Shown: positions 6,861 to 15,495, numbered from the stretch's first letter. The stretch is 18,480 bases of DNA from Acholeplasmataceae bacterium (GCA_012841765.1 DUUA01000015.1:1-18480); one strand, 5' to 3'. Notes: generated by a model from the sequence alone, not told the origin. Numbers and translations are program-made.

Positions 6861-7907
6861 ATGAGTCTTACTGAATACTTAAGTGAATTATCTGGTAATT
6901 ATATTCTATTGATCACATCGATTTTAACATTATTGGTTATTTTAATAAATGGTTGGACTGATGCACCTAATGCTATCGCTACTTGTGTTTCAACAAAAGC
7001 AATAAGCCCCAAGAGAGCTATCGCAATGGCGGCTGTTTTTAACTTTTTAGGGGTTTTAGTGATGTCTCTTTTTAATAATAAAGTCGCTTTTACAATTGCT
7101 AATATGGTTGATTTTGGTGGAGATGCAACTTATGCTCTGGCAGCACTCTGTGCTGCGATGGTTGGTATTCTTGTTTGGTCTACTTTAGCTTGGGTATTTG
7201 GAATTCCTACAAGCGAAAGCCATGCTCTAATAGCTGGTATTAGCGGAGCTGCTATTGCTCTCCAAGGTGGACTTAGTGGAATAAATGGTTCGGAATGGAT
7301 GAAAGTTATTTATGGGCTAGTTATTTCAACATTTTTAGGCTTTGGGTTAGGTTATGGATTAGTTAAATTAATTGAAAAAATTTGTAAAAAGATGGACCGG
7401 CGGAAAACAACAAAATTTTTTAGAAAAGGACAAATTTTTGGCGGGGCTGGTATGGCATTCATGCATGGGGCTCAAGATGGACAAAAATTTATTGGCGTTT
7501 TCTTATTGGGGGCCTTTCTTTCTAAAGGTGTATCTGATATGGGTGAATTTATTATCCCACTTTGGTTAATGGTTTTATGTTCAGCGGTGATGGCATTTGG
7601 TACTTCAATTGGAGGCTACCGAATAATTAAAACTGTCGGCATGGATATGGTTAAATTAGAAGAATATCAAGGATTTGCTACAGATGTGGCAGCATCAACT
7701 TGTATCTTAATTAGTACATTGTTTGGTATTCCAGTGAGTACAACTCACGTAAAATCAACTTCTATAATGGGAGTTGGGGCTGCAAGAAAATTATCAGGTG
7801 TAAGATGGGATATTGTAAGAGATATGGTGCTCACTTGGATATTAACATTTCCAGGTTGTGGCTTAATTGGATTTTTAATGGCCAAATTATTTATTGCAAT
7901 AATTTAA
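6861..7907 (+). CDS. pit: Inorganic phosphate transporter, PiT family
   Basis: Predicted 348-residue cation-coupled phosphate permease in the cytoplasmic membrane with about ten hydrophobic helices. The two inverted-repeat signatures of the family are present as NGWTDAPNAIAT (30-41, D34) and HGAQDGQKFIG (D206); a further family block, GIPVSTTHVKSTSIMGVG, lies near the C-terminus and GTSIGGYRIIKTVG precedes it. The classical GxND is varied to GWTD in the first copy and to GAQD in the second, a form I believe occurs in other Gram-positive PiT proteins. AAAGGAG lies 5-6 bp before the ATG. The next gene encodes the DUF47 partner usually found with PiT, which supports phosphate over the related sulfate permeases. 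Confidence 0.92.
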   Translation: MSLTEYLSELSGNYILLITSILTLLVILINGWTDAPNAIATCVSTKAISPKRAIAMAAVFNFLGVLVMSLFNNKVAFTIANMVDFGGDATYALAALCAAMVGILVWSTLAWVFGIPTSESHALIAGISGAAIALQGGLSGINGSEWMKVIYGLVISTFLGFGLGYGLVKLIEKICKKMDRRKTTKFFRKGQIFGGAGMAFMHGAQDGQKFIGVFLLGAFLSKGVSDMGEFIIPLWLMVLCSAVMAFGTSIGGYRIIKTVGMDMVKLEEYQGFATDVAASTCILISTLFGIPVSTTHVKSTSIMGVGAARKLSGVRWDIVRDMVLTWILTFPGCGLIGFLMAKLFIAII

Positions 7908-7917
7908 GGAGATAATT

Positions 7918-8538
7918 ATGAAAAAAATAAAAAATTATTATTTTGATGCCTTTATTGAACTTATAGAATATTCGAAAAACGCAGCAGATTATTTAGATCA
8001 TGTTGTAAATAACTTTAATTCTGGGATTTCTAAAAAACAAAAAGATGAGATTCATATAATTGAACATCAAGCTGATATAGCAAAGCATAAAATACAAGAA
8101 AAATTAGTAAAAGAATTTTTACCCCCAATTAATCGAGATGATATTTTAAGTATTATTAGGGAAATAGATGATGTGACAGACTCTATTGAAGAAGTGGTTT
8201 TACGTCTTTATATGTATAATGTAAAAGAAATACCCAAAAGTATTTCTCAGTATACAGAAATAATAAGTTTATGTTGTGAAGCTTTAAAACAACTAGCAAT
8301 TGAATTTCATCTTTTAAAAAGATCAAAAAAAATAGGTATTTTAATTGAAAAAGTTTTAGAATATGAAAGGGATTGTGATGTTCTTTATTCTGAATCATTG
8401 AGAGATTTATTTGTAAATGAAAAAGATGCAACAAAGTTATTAATTTGGAGTGATTTATATAATAGGCTAGAAAATTGTTGTGATGCTTGTGGAGAAGCTT
8501 CCCTTGCTTTCGAAACAGCATATATGAATAATTTATAA
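7918..8538 (+). CDS. DUF47 / PhoU-like protein, Pit accessory
   Basis: A 206-residue all-helical protein of the DUF47 (TIGR00153, PhoU-related) family. Recognisable features are the N-terminal YYFDAFIELIEYSK segment, HIIEHQADIAKHKIQEKL, and the helix containing DILSIIREIDDVTDSIEEVVLR, a charged acidic block typical of the metal-binding PhoU-like core. The C-terminal NRLENCCDACGEAS is cysteine-rich, which is a little unusual. It follows pit by 10 bp with AAGGAG upstream. Family knowledge and context suggest it modulates or gates the PiT transporter; no enzymatic role is expected. A terminator begins at its stop codon. Confidence 0.9.
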   Translation: MKKIKNYYFDAFIELIEYSKNAADYLDHVVNNFNSGISKKQKDEIHIIEHQADIAKHKIQEKLVKEFLPPINRDDILSIIREIDDVTDSIEEVVLRLYMYNVKEIPKSISQYTEIISLCCEALKQLAIEFHLLKRSKKIGILIEKVLEYERDCDVLYSESLRDLFVNEKDATKLLIWSDLYNRLENCCDACGEASLAFETAYMNNL

Positions 8539-8564
8539 AAAGATTCTTAGTGAATCTTTTTTTT
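8538..8564 (+). terminator. Rho-independent terminator of the pit operon
   Basis: AAAAGATTC (8538-8546) pairs with GAATCTTTT around a 5-nt loop (8547-8551); eight T end the element at 8564. The stem starts in the stop codon of the DUF47 gene. Confidence 0.88.
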
Positions 8565-8568
8565 AAAT

Positions 8569-8596
8569 TTGCTTTTTCTTAAAAAATTGTTAAAAT
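8569..8596 (+). promoter_or_regulatory. Probable promoter of the phosphopantetheinyl transferase gene
   Basis: TTGCTT at 8569-8574 and TAAAAT at 8591-8596 are 16 bp apart, with TGT directly before the -10 (extended form). The same TGTTAAAAT element is used by the mgtE promoter in this window. Confidence 0.5.
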
Positions 8597-8633
8597 AGAA
8601 TATAGAGAGACAAACTATTGAAAGAGGTATATC

Positions 8634-9200
8634 ATGACAACTATTTTAATTTGTGATATCGTCAATTTAAATTATAAAAAACATTTACATGTTATTTCTA
8701 AATATCATTATGAAAAAATACAGAGATTTAAAAATGAAAAAGATAAGAAAATGATGGTTGCTTCTGAGCTTTTACTAAAAAGATATTTAACTGAAAAAAA
8801 TATGGATATTGATGTGTTAGATATCTCGCTTGATGGAAAAAAACCTTTTATTGAAAACAGTATCTATAAATTTAGTTTTTCTCATAGCAAGAGATATTCA
8901 TGTTGTGCGATTTCTGAAAATAATATTGGAGTTGATATAGAAGTTCCAAGAGTTATTAAACCGTCTTTTATAAAAAAATACAATTTAGATAATTATACTA
9001 ATAATCAAGTTTTAGTTAAATGGACTCAATATGAAAGTTATTATAAATTTAGAAATATAAAGCTTTCCTTTAGTGATTTTTTAAAAGATAATAATATCAG
9101 TTTAATTAAATCGTATATATTTGACCAATATTTTTTATCAATTGCACTTGAGAAAGAAGAAGATGTTAAAATTTTAGAAATTGATTGTAACGATTTATAA
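8634..9200 (+). CDS. Sfp-type 4'-phosphopantetheinyl transferase, short and diverged
   Basis: Predicted to transfer phosphopantetheine from CoA to a carrier protein. The 188-residue product keeps the motif order of the Sfp superfamily: a DKKMMVASELLLKRYL helix, GKKPF followed by FSFSHS with H84, IGVDIE with metal ligands D101 and E103, then WTQYESYYK with W130, E134 and K138. It is shorter than typical Sfp proteins (about 220-230 residues), and the usual Lys of the W..KE. motif is Tyr133. AAAGAGG at 8621-8627 lies 6 bp before the ATG. No polyketide, peptide or fatty acid synthesis gene is near. It may be the only carrier-protein activator of a reduced genome, or act on a dedicated carrier elsewhere. 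It has no obvious terminator of its own. Confidence 0.75.
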   Translation: MTTILICDIVNLNYKKHLHVISKYHYEKIQRFKNEKDKKMMVASELLLKRYLTEKNMDIDVLDISLDGKKPFIENSIYKFSFSHSKRYSCCAISENNIGVDIEVPRVIKPSFIKKYNLDNYTNNQVLVKWTQYESYYKFRNIKLSFSDFLKDNNISLIKSYIFDQYFLSIALEKEEDVKILEIDCNDL

Positions 9201-9215
9201 TATAAATATGATAAG

Positions 9216-9244
9216 TTGCTAATTAAGAGATATTGGATTATAAT
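9216..9244 (+). promoter_or_regulatory. Promoter of the ABC exporter operon
   Basis: TTGCTA at 9216-9221 and TATAAT at 9239-9244 are spaced by exactly 17 bp, leaving a leader of about 50 bp before the ATPase gene. Confidence 0.7.
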
Positions 9245-9299
9245 TATAGTACAATGAAAAATATTATATTGCTTATAAATTAGGTAGGGGAGAAAATAA

Positions 9300-10007
9300 A
9301 TGAAAAAAGATTTTGTTAGACTTGTCAATGTGAAAAAACAATTTAAAGTTGGTGAAATGATCATTAATGCTGTTAATGATGTTGATTTTACTATTAACGA
9401 AGGAGAATTAGTTGTTATTTGTGGTCCGAGTGGGGCAGGAAAAACAACTATTTTAAATATGCTTGGCGGAATGGATAGTTGTACTTCGGGAGATATCTTT
9501 TTAGATGAAGTTAATATTGCTAAAATGAACAGAAAAGATCTAACAAATTATCGACGTCATGATGTGGGGTTTATTTTTCAGTTCTATAATTTAATGCCGA
9601 ATCTTACGGCGTTAGAAAATGTAGAAATAGCTTCTGAAATATGTAAAGATCCATTAGACCCTTTTGAAACTTTGGATAGTTTAGGGCTGAGTGAGAGGGT
9701 TAAGAATTTCCCTGCTCAGCTTTCCGGAGGTGAACAACAAAGGGTTGCTATTGCAAGAGCGCTGGCAAAGAATCCAAAAATTTTATTATGTGATGAGCCA
9801 ACAGGAGCTCTTGATTATGAAACAGGAAAAAGAATTTTAAAAATATTAAAAGATGCAAGTAGAATTAGTAAAAAAACAGTTATAATTATCACTCATAACC
9901 AGGCAATTACAAAAATGGCTGATAGAGTAATTTATGTTAAAAATGGTAAAATAACTTCTATAAATGTGGAAAAAAATCCTGTTTCTGTAGAGGAGATTGA
10001 TTGGTAA
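9300..10007 (+). CDS. ABC transporter ATP-binding protein, MacB/LolD type
   Basis: The 235-residue ATPase subunit drives the FtsX-type permease encoded next. Walker A is GPSGAGKTT with K48, the Q-loop lies in [21 protein letters not shown] (the MacB/LolD-type form), the signature is LSGGEQQ at 141-147, Walker B ends [11 protein letters not shown] with D165 and E166, and the switch His is in ITHNQA. Length matches the MacB/LolD/FtsE group. GGGGAG at about 9288-9293 precedes the ATG. The stop codon shares a base with the probable ATG of the permease (TAATG at 10005-10009). The group exports or mechanically displaces substrates such as peptides and lipoproteins; the substrate here is unknown. 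Confidence 0.93.
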   Translation: MKKDFVRLVNVKKQFKVGEMIINAVNDVDFTINEGELVVICGPSGAGKTTILNMLGGMDSCTSGDIFLDEVNIAKMNRKDLTNYRRHDVGFIFQFYNLMPNLTALENVEIASEICKDPLDPFETLDSLGLSERVKNFPAQLSGGEQQRVAIARALAKNPKILLCDEPTGALDYETGKRILKILKDASRISKKTVIIITHNQAITKMADRVIYVKNGKITSINVEKNPVSVEEIDW

Positions 10008-12469
10008 TGAAAAGAACATATTTTAAGATGCTCTTTCGGGATATTAAAAATAATCTTTCGCGGTTTATTTCTATTGTAGCGATAGTGACTTTAGCGGTTG
10101 CTTTTTTAGTGGGATTACTTTCAACTACTCCCGATATTAGATTAACAATGAATAAATATTATGACGATACTAATTCTGCAGACATTTTATTAAAAAGTGA
10201 TTTAGGATTTATTAATCAAGATATTATTGAAATAGAAAATGCCATTGATCAAGACAATGTTATGCCTTTTGTATCACTAGATAAAATACTTATATATAGT
10301 GGTGAGAAAATAACAAGTAGGGTTCAATATTTACCCTTATCAGAAATTAATGTAGATTCATTTGTTACCAAACTCGAATTAATTGAAGGGAAATTTCCTA
10401 CAAATAAAAATGAAGTTGTTGTTGAAAGAAGCAATAACCATATTTTAGATATAAAAATTGGTGAAAAAATCACCGAAGGAACTGAAGAATTTACAGTTGT
10501 TGGAATAGTTGGTAATCCTTGGTATTATGTTAATGAAAAAGAATATAGTAATGTTGGGACAGGAAGTCTTAAAACTATTATATATTTTGATAATGATTAT
10601 TATGATTTTGGTTATTTTACTGATGTTTACATCACTATTAAAGATGCCAAAGATTTTGATACATATAAGGATAATTATAGAGATTTTATTAATGAAGAAA
10701 AAACTAAACTTTCTGCACTTGGAAAAATTTTAGCAGCTGAAAGATTAAATGACGTAATAGAAGAAATGGAAACTTATGGTGCAACAATAGAAGAAACAAA
10801 TGAAGTTCAGAATATGTGGTATGTTTTAGATAGATATGCTAATGTTAGCTTTGTTAGTTTGAAAAATAGTTCGGGAAAAATATCTGATATAGCAACTATT
10901 TTCCCTTTGTTTTTCTTTTTAATTGCTGCTTTAGTAGCTTTATCAACAATGACTAGAATGATTGATGATGAAAGAACGCAAATTGGAACTCTAAAAGCTC
11001 TAGGATATAGTAGAGGAAGCATAATTTTTAAATATTTATTATACTCCGCTACAGCTAGTATACTAGGAGCTATTATTGGTGTTTTCACAGGGTTTCAAGC
11101 TTTGCCCCAGTTAATTTACAATACCTATGCAACGATGTATCATTTGCCAAAATTGATTACAGAATTGAACTGGGTATTTACTGTTTTCTCTTCTTTAATA
11201 ATGTTTATCATTATTCTTTCAGCAACATTATTTGCAGGATTAACTACCTTAAAGGAAAACACAGCAACTTTAATGATTGCAAAAGCACCAAAACCAGGAC
11301 AAAGAATATTTTTAGAAAAAATAAACTTTATCTGGAAACGTTTAAAATTTAATATGAAGTCATCATTGCGTAATGTTTTTAGATATAAAAAGAATCTAAT
11401 TATGGTTATAATTGGAATAGGCGGTTGTACAGCTCTATTTTTAACAGGGCTTGGTTTAAGAGATTCTCTTAATAATGTTACCGATAAACAATATGAAGAA
11501 ATAGAACAATTTGATCTTACAATTGGGTTAAATACTAAAATTGCAGATGATGAATTACAAATATTTTTAAACGATGAAACGCTTGTTAGAGATTATTTAA
11601 ATGTTTTTAAAACTAATGTTATATTAACTGAAGTGCCAGAATATTCAATTACTATTATTGTTATTGATGATAATGACACTGAATTATTAAAAGAATTTAT
11701 TGCTCTTAAACATGGAAAAAAGAATATTGTTATTGATAAAAACTCGGTAATAATCACTAAGCAACTTGCTAGTGCTGATTCCATTAAGGTAAATGAAAAT
11801 ATAAAAATTACTTATGGGATAGATGATTATGAAATAAAAATAACTGAAATAGTTGAGAATTATTTAAGCAACTATATTTATCTTACTAAAACAAAATTTA
11901 ATGAAATTTTTGGATTAGATTTATATCGTTCTTCTTATTTAATAAAACTTGATGAAGACTTTCAAAATAATGATGAACTAAGTGAAGAATTATTAGATTA
12001 TACATCTGTTAATAATATTATTTTTAATTACCAATCTAAAGAAGTGTTTGATAATTTAATAGATAAACTAAGTTTTGTAGTTATCTTACTAATTATTGGT
12101 GCAATTGGACTTGCTGCAATTGTAGTTTACAATTTGACTAATATTAGTATTACAGAAAGAACAAAAGAAATAGCAACTTTAAAAGTTTTGGGGTATCACA
12201 ACTGGGAAGTAACTAGATATGTATATCGTGAGATGATTATTCAAGCGATAATGGGCATCGTCTTTGGTTTAGTAATTGGGAAGTTTCTACATTTATTTGT
12301 AATTAATGTCGCTAATTCTCCAGGGATGATGTTTCCAATAAAGATTTCTATTTTTAGTTATTTAATAACTGCCGCTTCAACACTTGCAATTGTTGCTTTA
12401 GTTGACATAATAATGATTTATAAAATTGTTGGAATAAAGATGAGCGATTCGATGAAGGCAACTGAATAA
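10007..12469 (+). CDS. ABC transporter permease with two FtsX domains
   Basis: An 820-residue membrane protein with the arrangement TM1 (about 20-40), a first extracytoplasmic domain of about 250 residues, TM2-4 (about 296-410), TM5 (about 463-484), a second extracytoplasmic domain of about 200 residues, and TM6-8 (about 688-808). The two FtsX/MacB cores are marked by the paired cytoplasmic loops DERTQIGTLKALGYSRGSI and ERTKEIATLKVLGYHNWEV. Both halves are in one chain, so a homodimer is not needed. The start is ambiguous: ATG at 10007 overlaps the ATPase stop, and TTG at 10001 lies 5 bp after AGGAG (9991-9995) and would add two residues. No long coiled coil is evident, unlike the larger relatives. 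Substrate is unknown; no adjacent two-component sensor indicates bacitracin-type resistance. Confidence 0.9.
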   Translation: MKRTYFKMLFRDIKNNLSRFISIVAIVTLAVAFLVGLLSTTPDIRLTMNKYYDDTNSADILLKSDLGFINQDIIEIENAIDQDNVMPFVSLDKILIYSGEKITSRVQYLPLSEINVDSFVTKLELIEGKFPTNKNEVVVERSNNHILDIKIGEKITEGTEEFTVVGIVGNPWYYVNEKEYSNVGTGSLKTIIYFDNDYYDFGYFTDVYITIKDAKDFDTYKDNYRDFINEEKTKLSALGKILAAERLNDVIEEMETYGATIEETNEVQNMWYVLDRYANVSFVSLKNSSGKISDIATIFPLFFFLIAALVALSTMTRMIDDERTQIGTLKALGYSRGSIIFKYLLYSATASILGAIIGVFTGFQALPQLIYNTYATMYHLPKLITELNWVFTVFSSLIMFIIILSATLFAGLTTLKENTATLMIAKAPKPGQRIFLEKINFIWKRLKFNMKSSLRNVFRYKKNLIMVIIGIGGCTALFLTGLGLRDSLNNVTDKQYEEIEQFDLTIGLNTKIADDELQIFLNDETLVRDYLNVFKTNVILTEVPEYSITIIVIDDNDTELLKEFIALKHGKKNIVIDKNSVIITKQLASADSIKVNENIKITYGIDDYEIKITEIVENYLSNYIYLTKTKFNEIFGLDLYRSSYLIKLDEDFQNNDELSEELLDYTSVNNIIFNYQSKEVFDNLIDKLSFVVILLIIGAIGLAAIVVYNLTNISITERTKEIATLKVLGYHNWEVTRYVYREMIIQAIMGIVFGLVIGKFLHLFVINVANSPGMMFPIKISIFSYLITAASTLAIVALVDIIMIYKIVGIKMSDSMKATE

Positions 12470-12487
12470 TTCACTAGATTATATATC

Positions 12488-12515
12488 TTGTAATATCTAA
12501 AAAATAGTATATAAT
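12488..12515 (+). promoter_or_regulatory. Promoter of the speA-speB unit
   Basis: TTGTAA at 12488-12493 and TATAAT at 12510-12515 are separated by 16 bp. A second TATAAT at 12524-12529 lacks a -35. No terminator is seen between the ABC permease and this promoter, so some read-through from the exporter operon is possible. Confidence 0.6.
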
Positions 12516-12548
12516 ATTTTTATTATAATTTAAAACAGGAGGATTTAA

Positions 12549-14027
12549 ATGGATCATAACAAGACACCATATTTTACAGCTTTAAAGGAATTCGCTAATA
12601 GGGATATTAATCCTTTAGATGTTCCTGGACATAAAAGAGGCAGAATTAAAAATGAGTTAAGTGATGAAATAGGAACCGAAGTATATTTATATGATGTTAA
12701 TGCTCCAAAAGGGTTAGATAATCTTTCAAGGCCACAAGGAGTCATTAGAGAAGCTCAGAATCTTATGGCTGATGCTTTTAAAGCGGATAAAGCATATTTC
12801 TTATTAAATGGTACAACTCAAGGAATTGTTACAATGCTTTTAACGGTAGTTAGGGCTCATGAGAAAATAATATTACCAAGAAACACTCATAAATCAATTA
12901 TTAGTGGATTAATTTTAAGCGGAGCTGTTCCAGTATTTTTACCTACAGTTATTGATGAAGACTTAGGGATTTCTAATGGTTATACAATAGACAATTTACG
13001 GAAAACTATTGATGAAAATCCAGAAGCAAAGGCTGTTTTTGTTATAAACACTACATATTTTGGGGCTTGCACTGATTTAAAAGCTGTTGTTGAAATAGCT
13101 CATGATAATAATATGTTAGTTCTGGTTGATGAAGCTCATGGGGGACATTTATCATTTCATGATAAATTACCTATTGGGGCAATGGAAGCTGGAGCAGATA
13201 TGTCTGCAGTATCTTTTCATAAAACTTTAGGTTCACTTACACAAACTTCTGTATTACTAGCAAATGGACCGCGCGTTGATTACAATAGAATAAGAGTTGT
13301 TCTTAATATTTTACAGTCAACTAGTCCTTCATCTGTATTACTTGCTAGTTTAGATGTTGCGAGGAAACAAATGTATTTCAATGGTAAGAAAGAACTTGAT
13401 GATGTTCTTGAATTATCGAAATATGCACAAATAGAAATTAATAAAATAGCAGGTGTTAAATTACTTGATAAAAAATATTTTCAATCAAAAGGTACATTTG
13501 ATTATGATGAAACTAAATTATTAATTAGTATTGCTGATTTAGGGAAACCTGGATATTGGTTTTATAATGTTTTAAAAGACCGATTTGATATTCAAATAGA
13601 ACTTGGTGAAACTTATGTAATTTTAGCAATTCTTACAATAGGAACTGTTCAAAGAGATATTGATAGATTAGTTGCAGCGTTAAAAGTTTTATCAAATGAG
13701 TTATACGATGGTAATAAAAAATTACCATATCCAAAATTTAGATATCATTTTCCAGAAATGGAAGTTAGACCTCGTGAAGCTTTTCACGCTCCAAAAAAAT
13801 TTGTTTCTATTAATGAGGCAGTTGGTGAAATTAGTGGAGAATCGATTATGATTTATCCACCGGGAATTCCACTTGTTATACCAGGCGAAATAATTGATGA
13901 AAATATAGTGGATATGCTTAATTTTTATTATGAAAATGGGTTTAGTATTTTAACTGAACAAGAAGATGATACTGTAAAAATAGTTGATCAAGATAATTGG
14001 GATAGGGGTGGTGACGATGATTTATAA
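12549..14027 (+). CDS. speA: Orn/Lys/Arg decarboxylase family protein, probably arginine decarboxylase
   Basis: A 492-residue PLP-dependent fold-type I decarboxylase, the short Bacillus SpeA-like form without an N-terminal wing domain. Seen are DVPGHKRG near the N-terminus, NGTTQGI, PRNTHKSI, the VDEAHGGH PLP-binding Asp/His motif, and SFHKTLGSLTQTS with K225 as the Schiff-base lysine. The C-terminal domain carries PREAFHAPKK and the PPGIPLVIPGE stretch. Family members act on arginine, lysine or ornithine. The agmatinase gene that overlaps the end by 11 bp points to arginine, giving agmatine. AGGAGG lies about 7 bp before the ATG. Substrate choice is inference from context; the cytoplasmic decarboxylase call itself is firm. 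Confidence 0.9.
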   Translation: MDHNKTPYFTALKEFANRDINPLDVPGHKRGRIKNELSDEIGTEVYLYDVNAPKGLDNLSRPQGVIREAQNLMADAFKADKAYFLLNGTTQGIVTMLLTVVRAHEKIILPRNTHKSIISGLILSGAVPVFLPTVIDEDLGISNGYTIDNLRKTIDENPEAKAVFVINTTYFGACTDLKAVVEIAHDNNMLVLVDEAHGGHLSFHDKLPIGAMEAGADMSAVSFHKTLGSLTQTSVLLANGPRVDYNRIRVVLNILQSTSPSSVLLASLDVARKQMYFNGKKELDDVLELSKYAQIEINKIAGVKLLDKKYFQSKGTFDYDETKLLISIADLGKPGYWFYNVLKDRFDIQIELGETYVILAILTIGTVQRDIDRLVAALKVLSNELYDGNKKLPYPKFRYHFPEMEVRPREAFHAPKKFVSINEAVGEISGESIMIYPPGIPLVIPGEIIDENIVDMLNFYYENGFSILTEQEDDTVKIVDQDNWDRGGDDDL

Positions 14028-14883
14028 AACTGTCGAAATACCTTTTCAAAGTTGCGTTTCTGATTATAAGCAAAGTGATGTTGTTATTTTCAGTTGTCCA
14101 ATGGATTCAACAACATCATTTAGACCTGGAACTAGATTTGCTGGAAATGCAATAAGAATAGATTCTATTGGTCTAGAATGGTATTCTCCTTATTTTGATA
14201 TGTCACTTAGAGAAGTAAAAACTTGTGATATTGGTGATTTAGATCTACCTATTGGAAAAGTTGACAAGAGTTTAAAAATTATTGAAGATGTTTCTACAAA
14301 AATAATTAACGACAATAAACAAATTATGATGGTTGGTGGAGAACATCTTGTTACACTGGGAGTAATTAGATCATTAGTAAAAAAATATCCAGACCTTCAT
14401 ATAATTCATTTAGATGCTCATACTGATTTAAGAGATGAATTTTTTGGAATGAAATTATCTCATGCGACAGTATTAAGAAGATGCTATGATTTAGTTGGTG
14501 ATAATAAAATATTCCAATTTGGAATTAGATCTGGAGATAAAGAAGAGTTTGTTTGGTCTAAAGGAAAAACTGAACTTAGAAAATTTGATTTAGAAGGTTT
14601 AAAAGAAACTGTTTCAAAATTAAAAAATGTTCCAGTTTATATTACAATTGATTTGGATGTTTTAGATCCTGCCTATTTTCCAGGAACAGGAACTCCTGAA
14701 CCGGGCGGTATTACATTTAAAGAATTGTTAACTGCTGTTAAAGATTTTGATTCATTAGGAAACATTGTTGGTGCTGATATTGTTGAATTATCACCACACT
14801 ATGATAATTCTGGTTCATCTACTGCAGCTGCTTGTAAAATTTTAAGAGAAATGGTTTTATTATTGCATAGACATAAAAAATGA
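14017..14883 (+). CDS. speB: Agmatinase (ureohydrolase family)
   Basis: Hydrolyses agmatine to putrescine and urea with a binuclear manganese centre. The 288-residue protein, the usual SpeB size, has the metal ligands in order: H110 in GGEHLVT, D133, H135 and D137 in LDAHTDL, and D212 and D214 in TIDLDVLDPA, followed by GTGTPEPGG. Arginases share the core, but the decarboxylase immediately upstream favours agmatine. I start at ATG 14017, with GGGG at 14005-14008 8 bp before it; an in-frame ATG at 13984 would add 11 unrelated residues, wholly inside speA. The gene overlaps the end of speA by 11 bp. Its TGA stop lies in the stem of the following terminator. Confidence 0.93.
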   Translation: MIYKTVEIPFQSCVSDYKQSDVVIFSCPMDSTTSFRPGTRFAGNAIRIDSIGLEWYSPYFDMSLREVKTCDIGDLDLPIGKVDKSLKIIEDVSTKIINDNKQIMMVGGEHLVTLGVIRSLVKKYPDLHIIHLDAHTDLRDEFFGMKLSHATVLRRCYDLVGDNKIFQFGIRSGDKEEFVWSKGKTELRKFDLEGLKETVSKLKNVPVYITIDLDVLDPAYFPGTGTPEPGGITFKELLTAVKDFDSLGNIVGADIVELSPHYDNSGSSTAAACKILREMVLLLHRHKK

Positions 14884-14905
14884 TGAAAAAATTCATCATT
14901 TTTTA
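14875..14905 (+). terminator. Rho-independent terminator of the speA-speB unit
   Basis: AATGATGAA (14879-14887) pairs with TTCATCATT (14892-14900) around AAAA. A-rich sequence before and T-rich sequence after extend the stem, and the T run ends at 14904. The stop codon of speB is inside the left arm. Confidence 0.85.
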
Positions 14906-14919
14906 TTTATGCGTTGTTT

Positions 14920-14948
14920 TTGAAATATTATTATTTTTAAGTTATAAT
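14920..14948 (+). promoter_or_regulatory. Promoter of the ferritin gene
   Basis: TTGAAA at 14920-14925 and TATAAT at 14943-14948 have perfect 17-bp spacing. The expected transcription start near 14955 lies between the terminator of speB and the AAGGAGG at 14961-14967, which fixes the ferritin start downstream. Confidence 0.8.
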
Positions 14949-14978
14949 AGAGTTGTAAACAAGGAGGTTTATATTTAT

Positions 14979-15485
14979 ATGGTAACGAAAAAAGTTGAAA
15001 AATTATTAAACGAACAAATAAATAAAGAGTTGTTTTCAGCATATCTTTATTTAGATATGGCTAACTTCTATGCTGATAAAAATTTAGATGGATTTGCTAA
15101 TTGGTTTACAGTTCAAGCTAAAGAAGAAGTATCGCATGCACAAATATTCATGGATTATATGAAAGAAATTGGTGTGAAAATTGTTCTTGAAGCAATTGAT
15201 AAACCACAAATTGAATTCAAAGATTTGAAAGCTCCTCTTGTAGAAGCATTAAAACATGAAGAATATGTAACAGCATCAATTCATAATTTAATGGAAGCTG
15301 CAATTGAAGAGAAAGATTATCGTACTAAGATGATTTTAGATTGGTTCGTGAAAGAACAAATTGAAGAAGAAGCAAATGCTGATGAATTAATTAATCATTT
15401 TGATATGATTGGTTCAAAAGGTATTTATATGATGAATAAGGATTTATTAACTAGGGTATTTGTAGAGCCTGATTTCACTATTTAA
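14979..15485 (+). CDS. ftnA: Non-haem ferritin
   Basis: A 168-residue iron-storage protein of the bacterial Ftn family, expected to form a 24-subunit shell that oxidises and stores iron. Ferroxidase-site residues are visible: E17 in NKELFSAYLY, E49 and H52 in KEEVSHA, the HEEYVTASI glutamate, and the KEQIEEE glutamates on the fourth helix. No haem-binding Met of bacterioferritin type stands out. The start is ATG 14979, with AAGGAGG 11 bp upstream. An in-frame ATG at 14880 would add 33 hydrophobic residues, but that stretch is the speB terminator and the ferritin promoter. A small acetyltransferase follows 10 bp later. No classical PerR or Fur operator with correct spacing was found. Confidence 0.94.
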   Translation: MVTKKVEKLLNEQINKELFSAYLYLDMANFYADKNLDGFANWFTVQAKEEVSHAQIFMDYMKEIGVKIVLEAIDKPQIEFKDLKAPLVEALKHEEYVTASIHNLMEAAIEEKDYRTKMILDWFVKEQIEEEANADELINHFDMIGSKGIYMMNKDLLTRVFVEPDFTI

Positions 15486-15495
15486 ATAAATCTTC

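Noticed and set aside
8183..8521. Minus-strand open frame of about 112 codons opposite the DUF47 gene
   Set aside because: Leucine/histidine-rich low-complexity product with no ribosome site, lying wholly inside a well-supported gene; other antisense frames, such as 9041-9364 and 10807-11088, are of the same kind.
12470..12500. Terminator after the ABC permease
   Set aside because: AGAT/ATCT-type short inverted sequences occur, but without a stable stem or T run.
14935..14960. Possible PerR-type operator around TTATAAT before ferritin
   Set aside because: The two half sites (TTATAAT and GTTGTAA) match imperfectly and are separated by 3 bp instead of 1; the first half is simply the -10 box.
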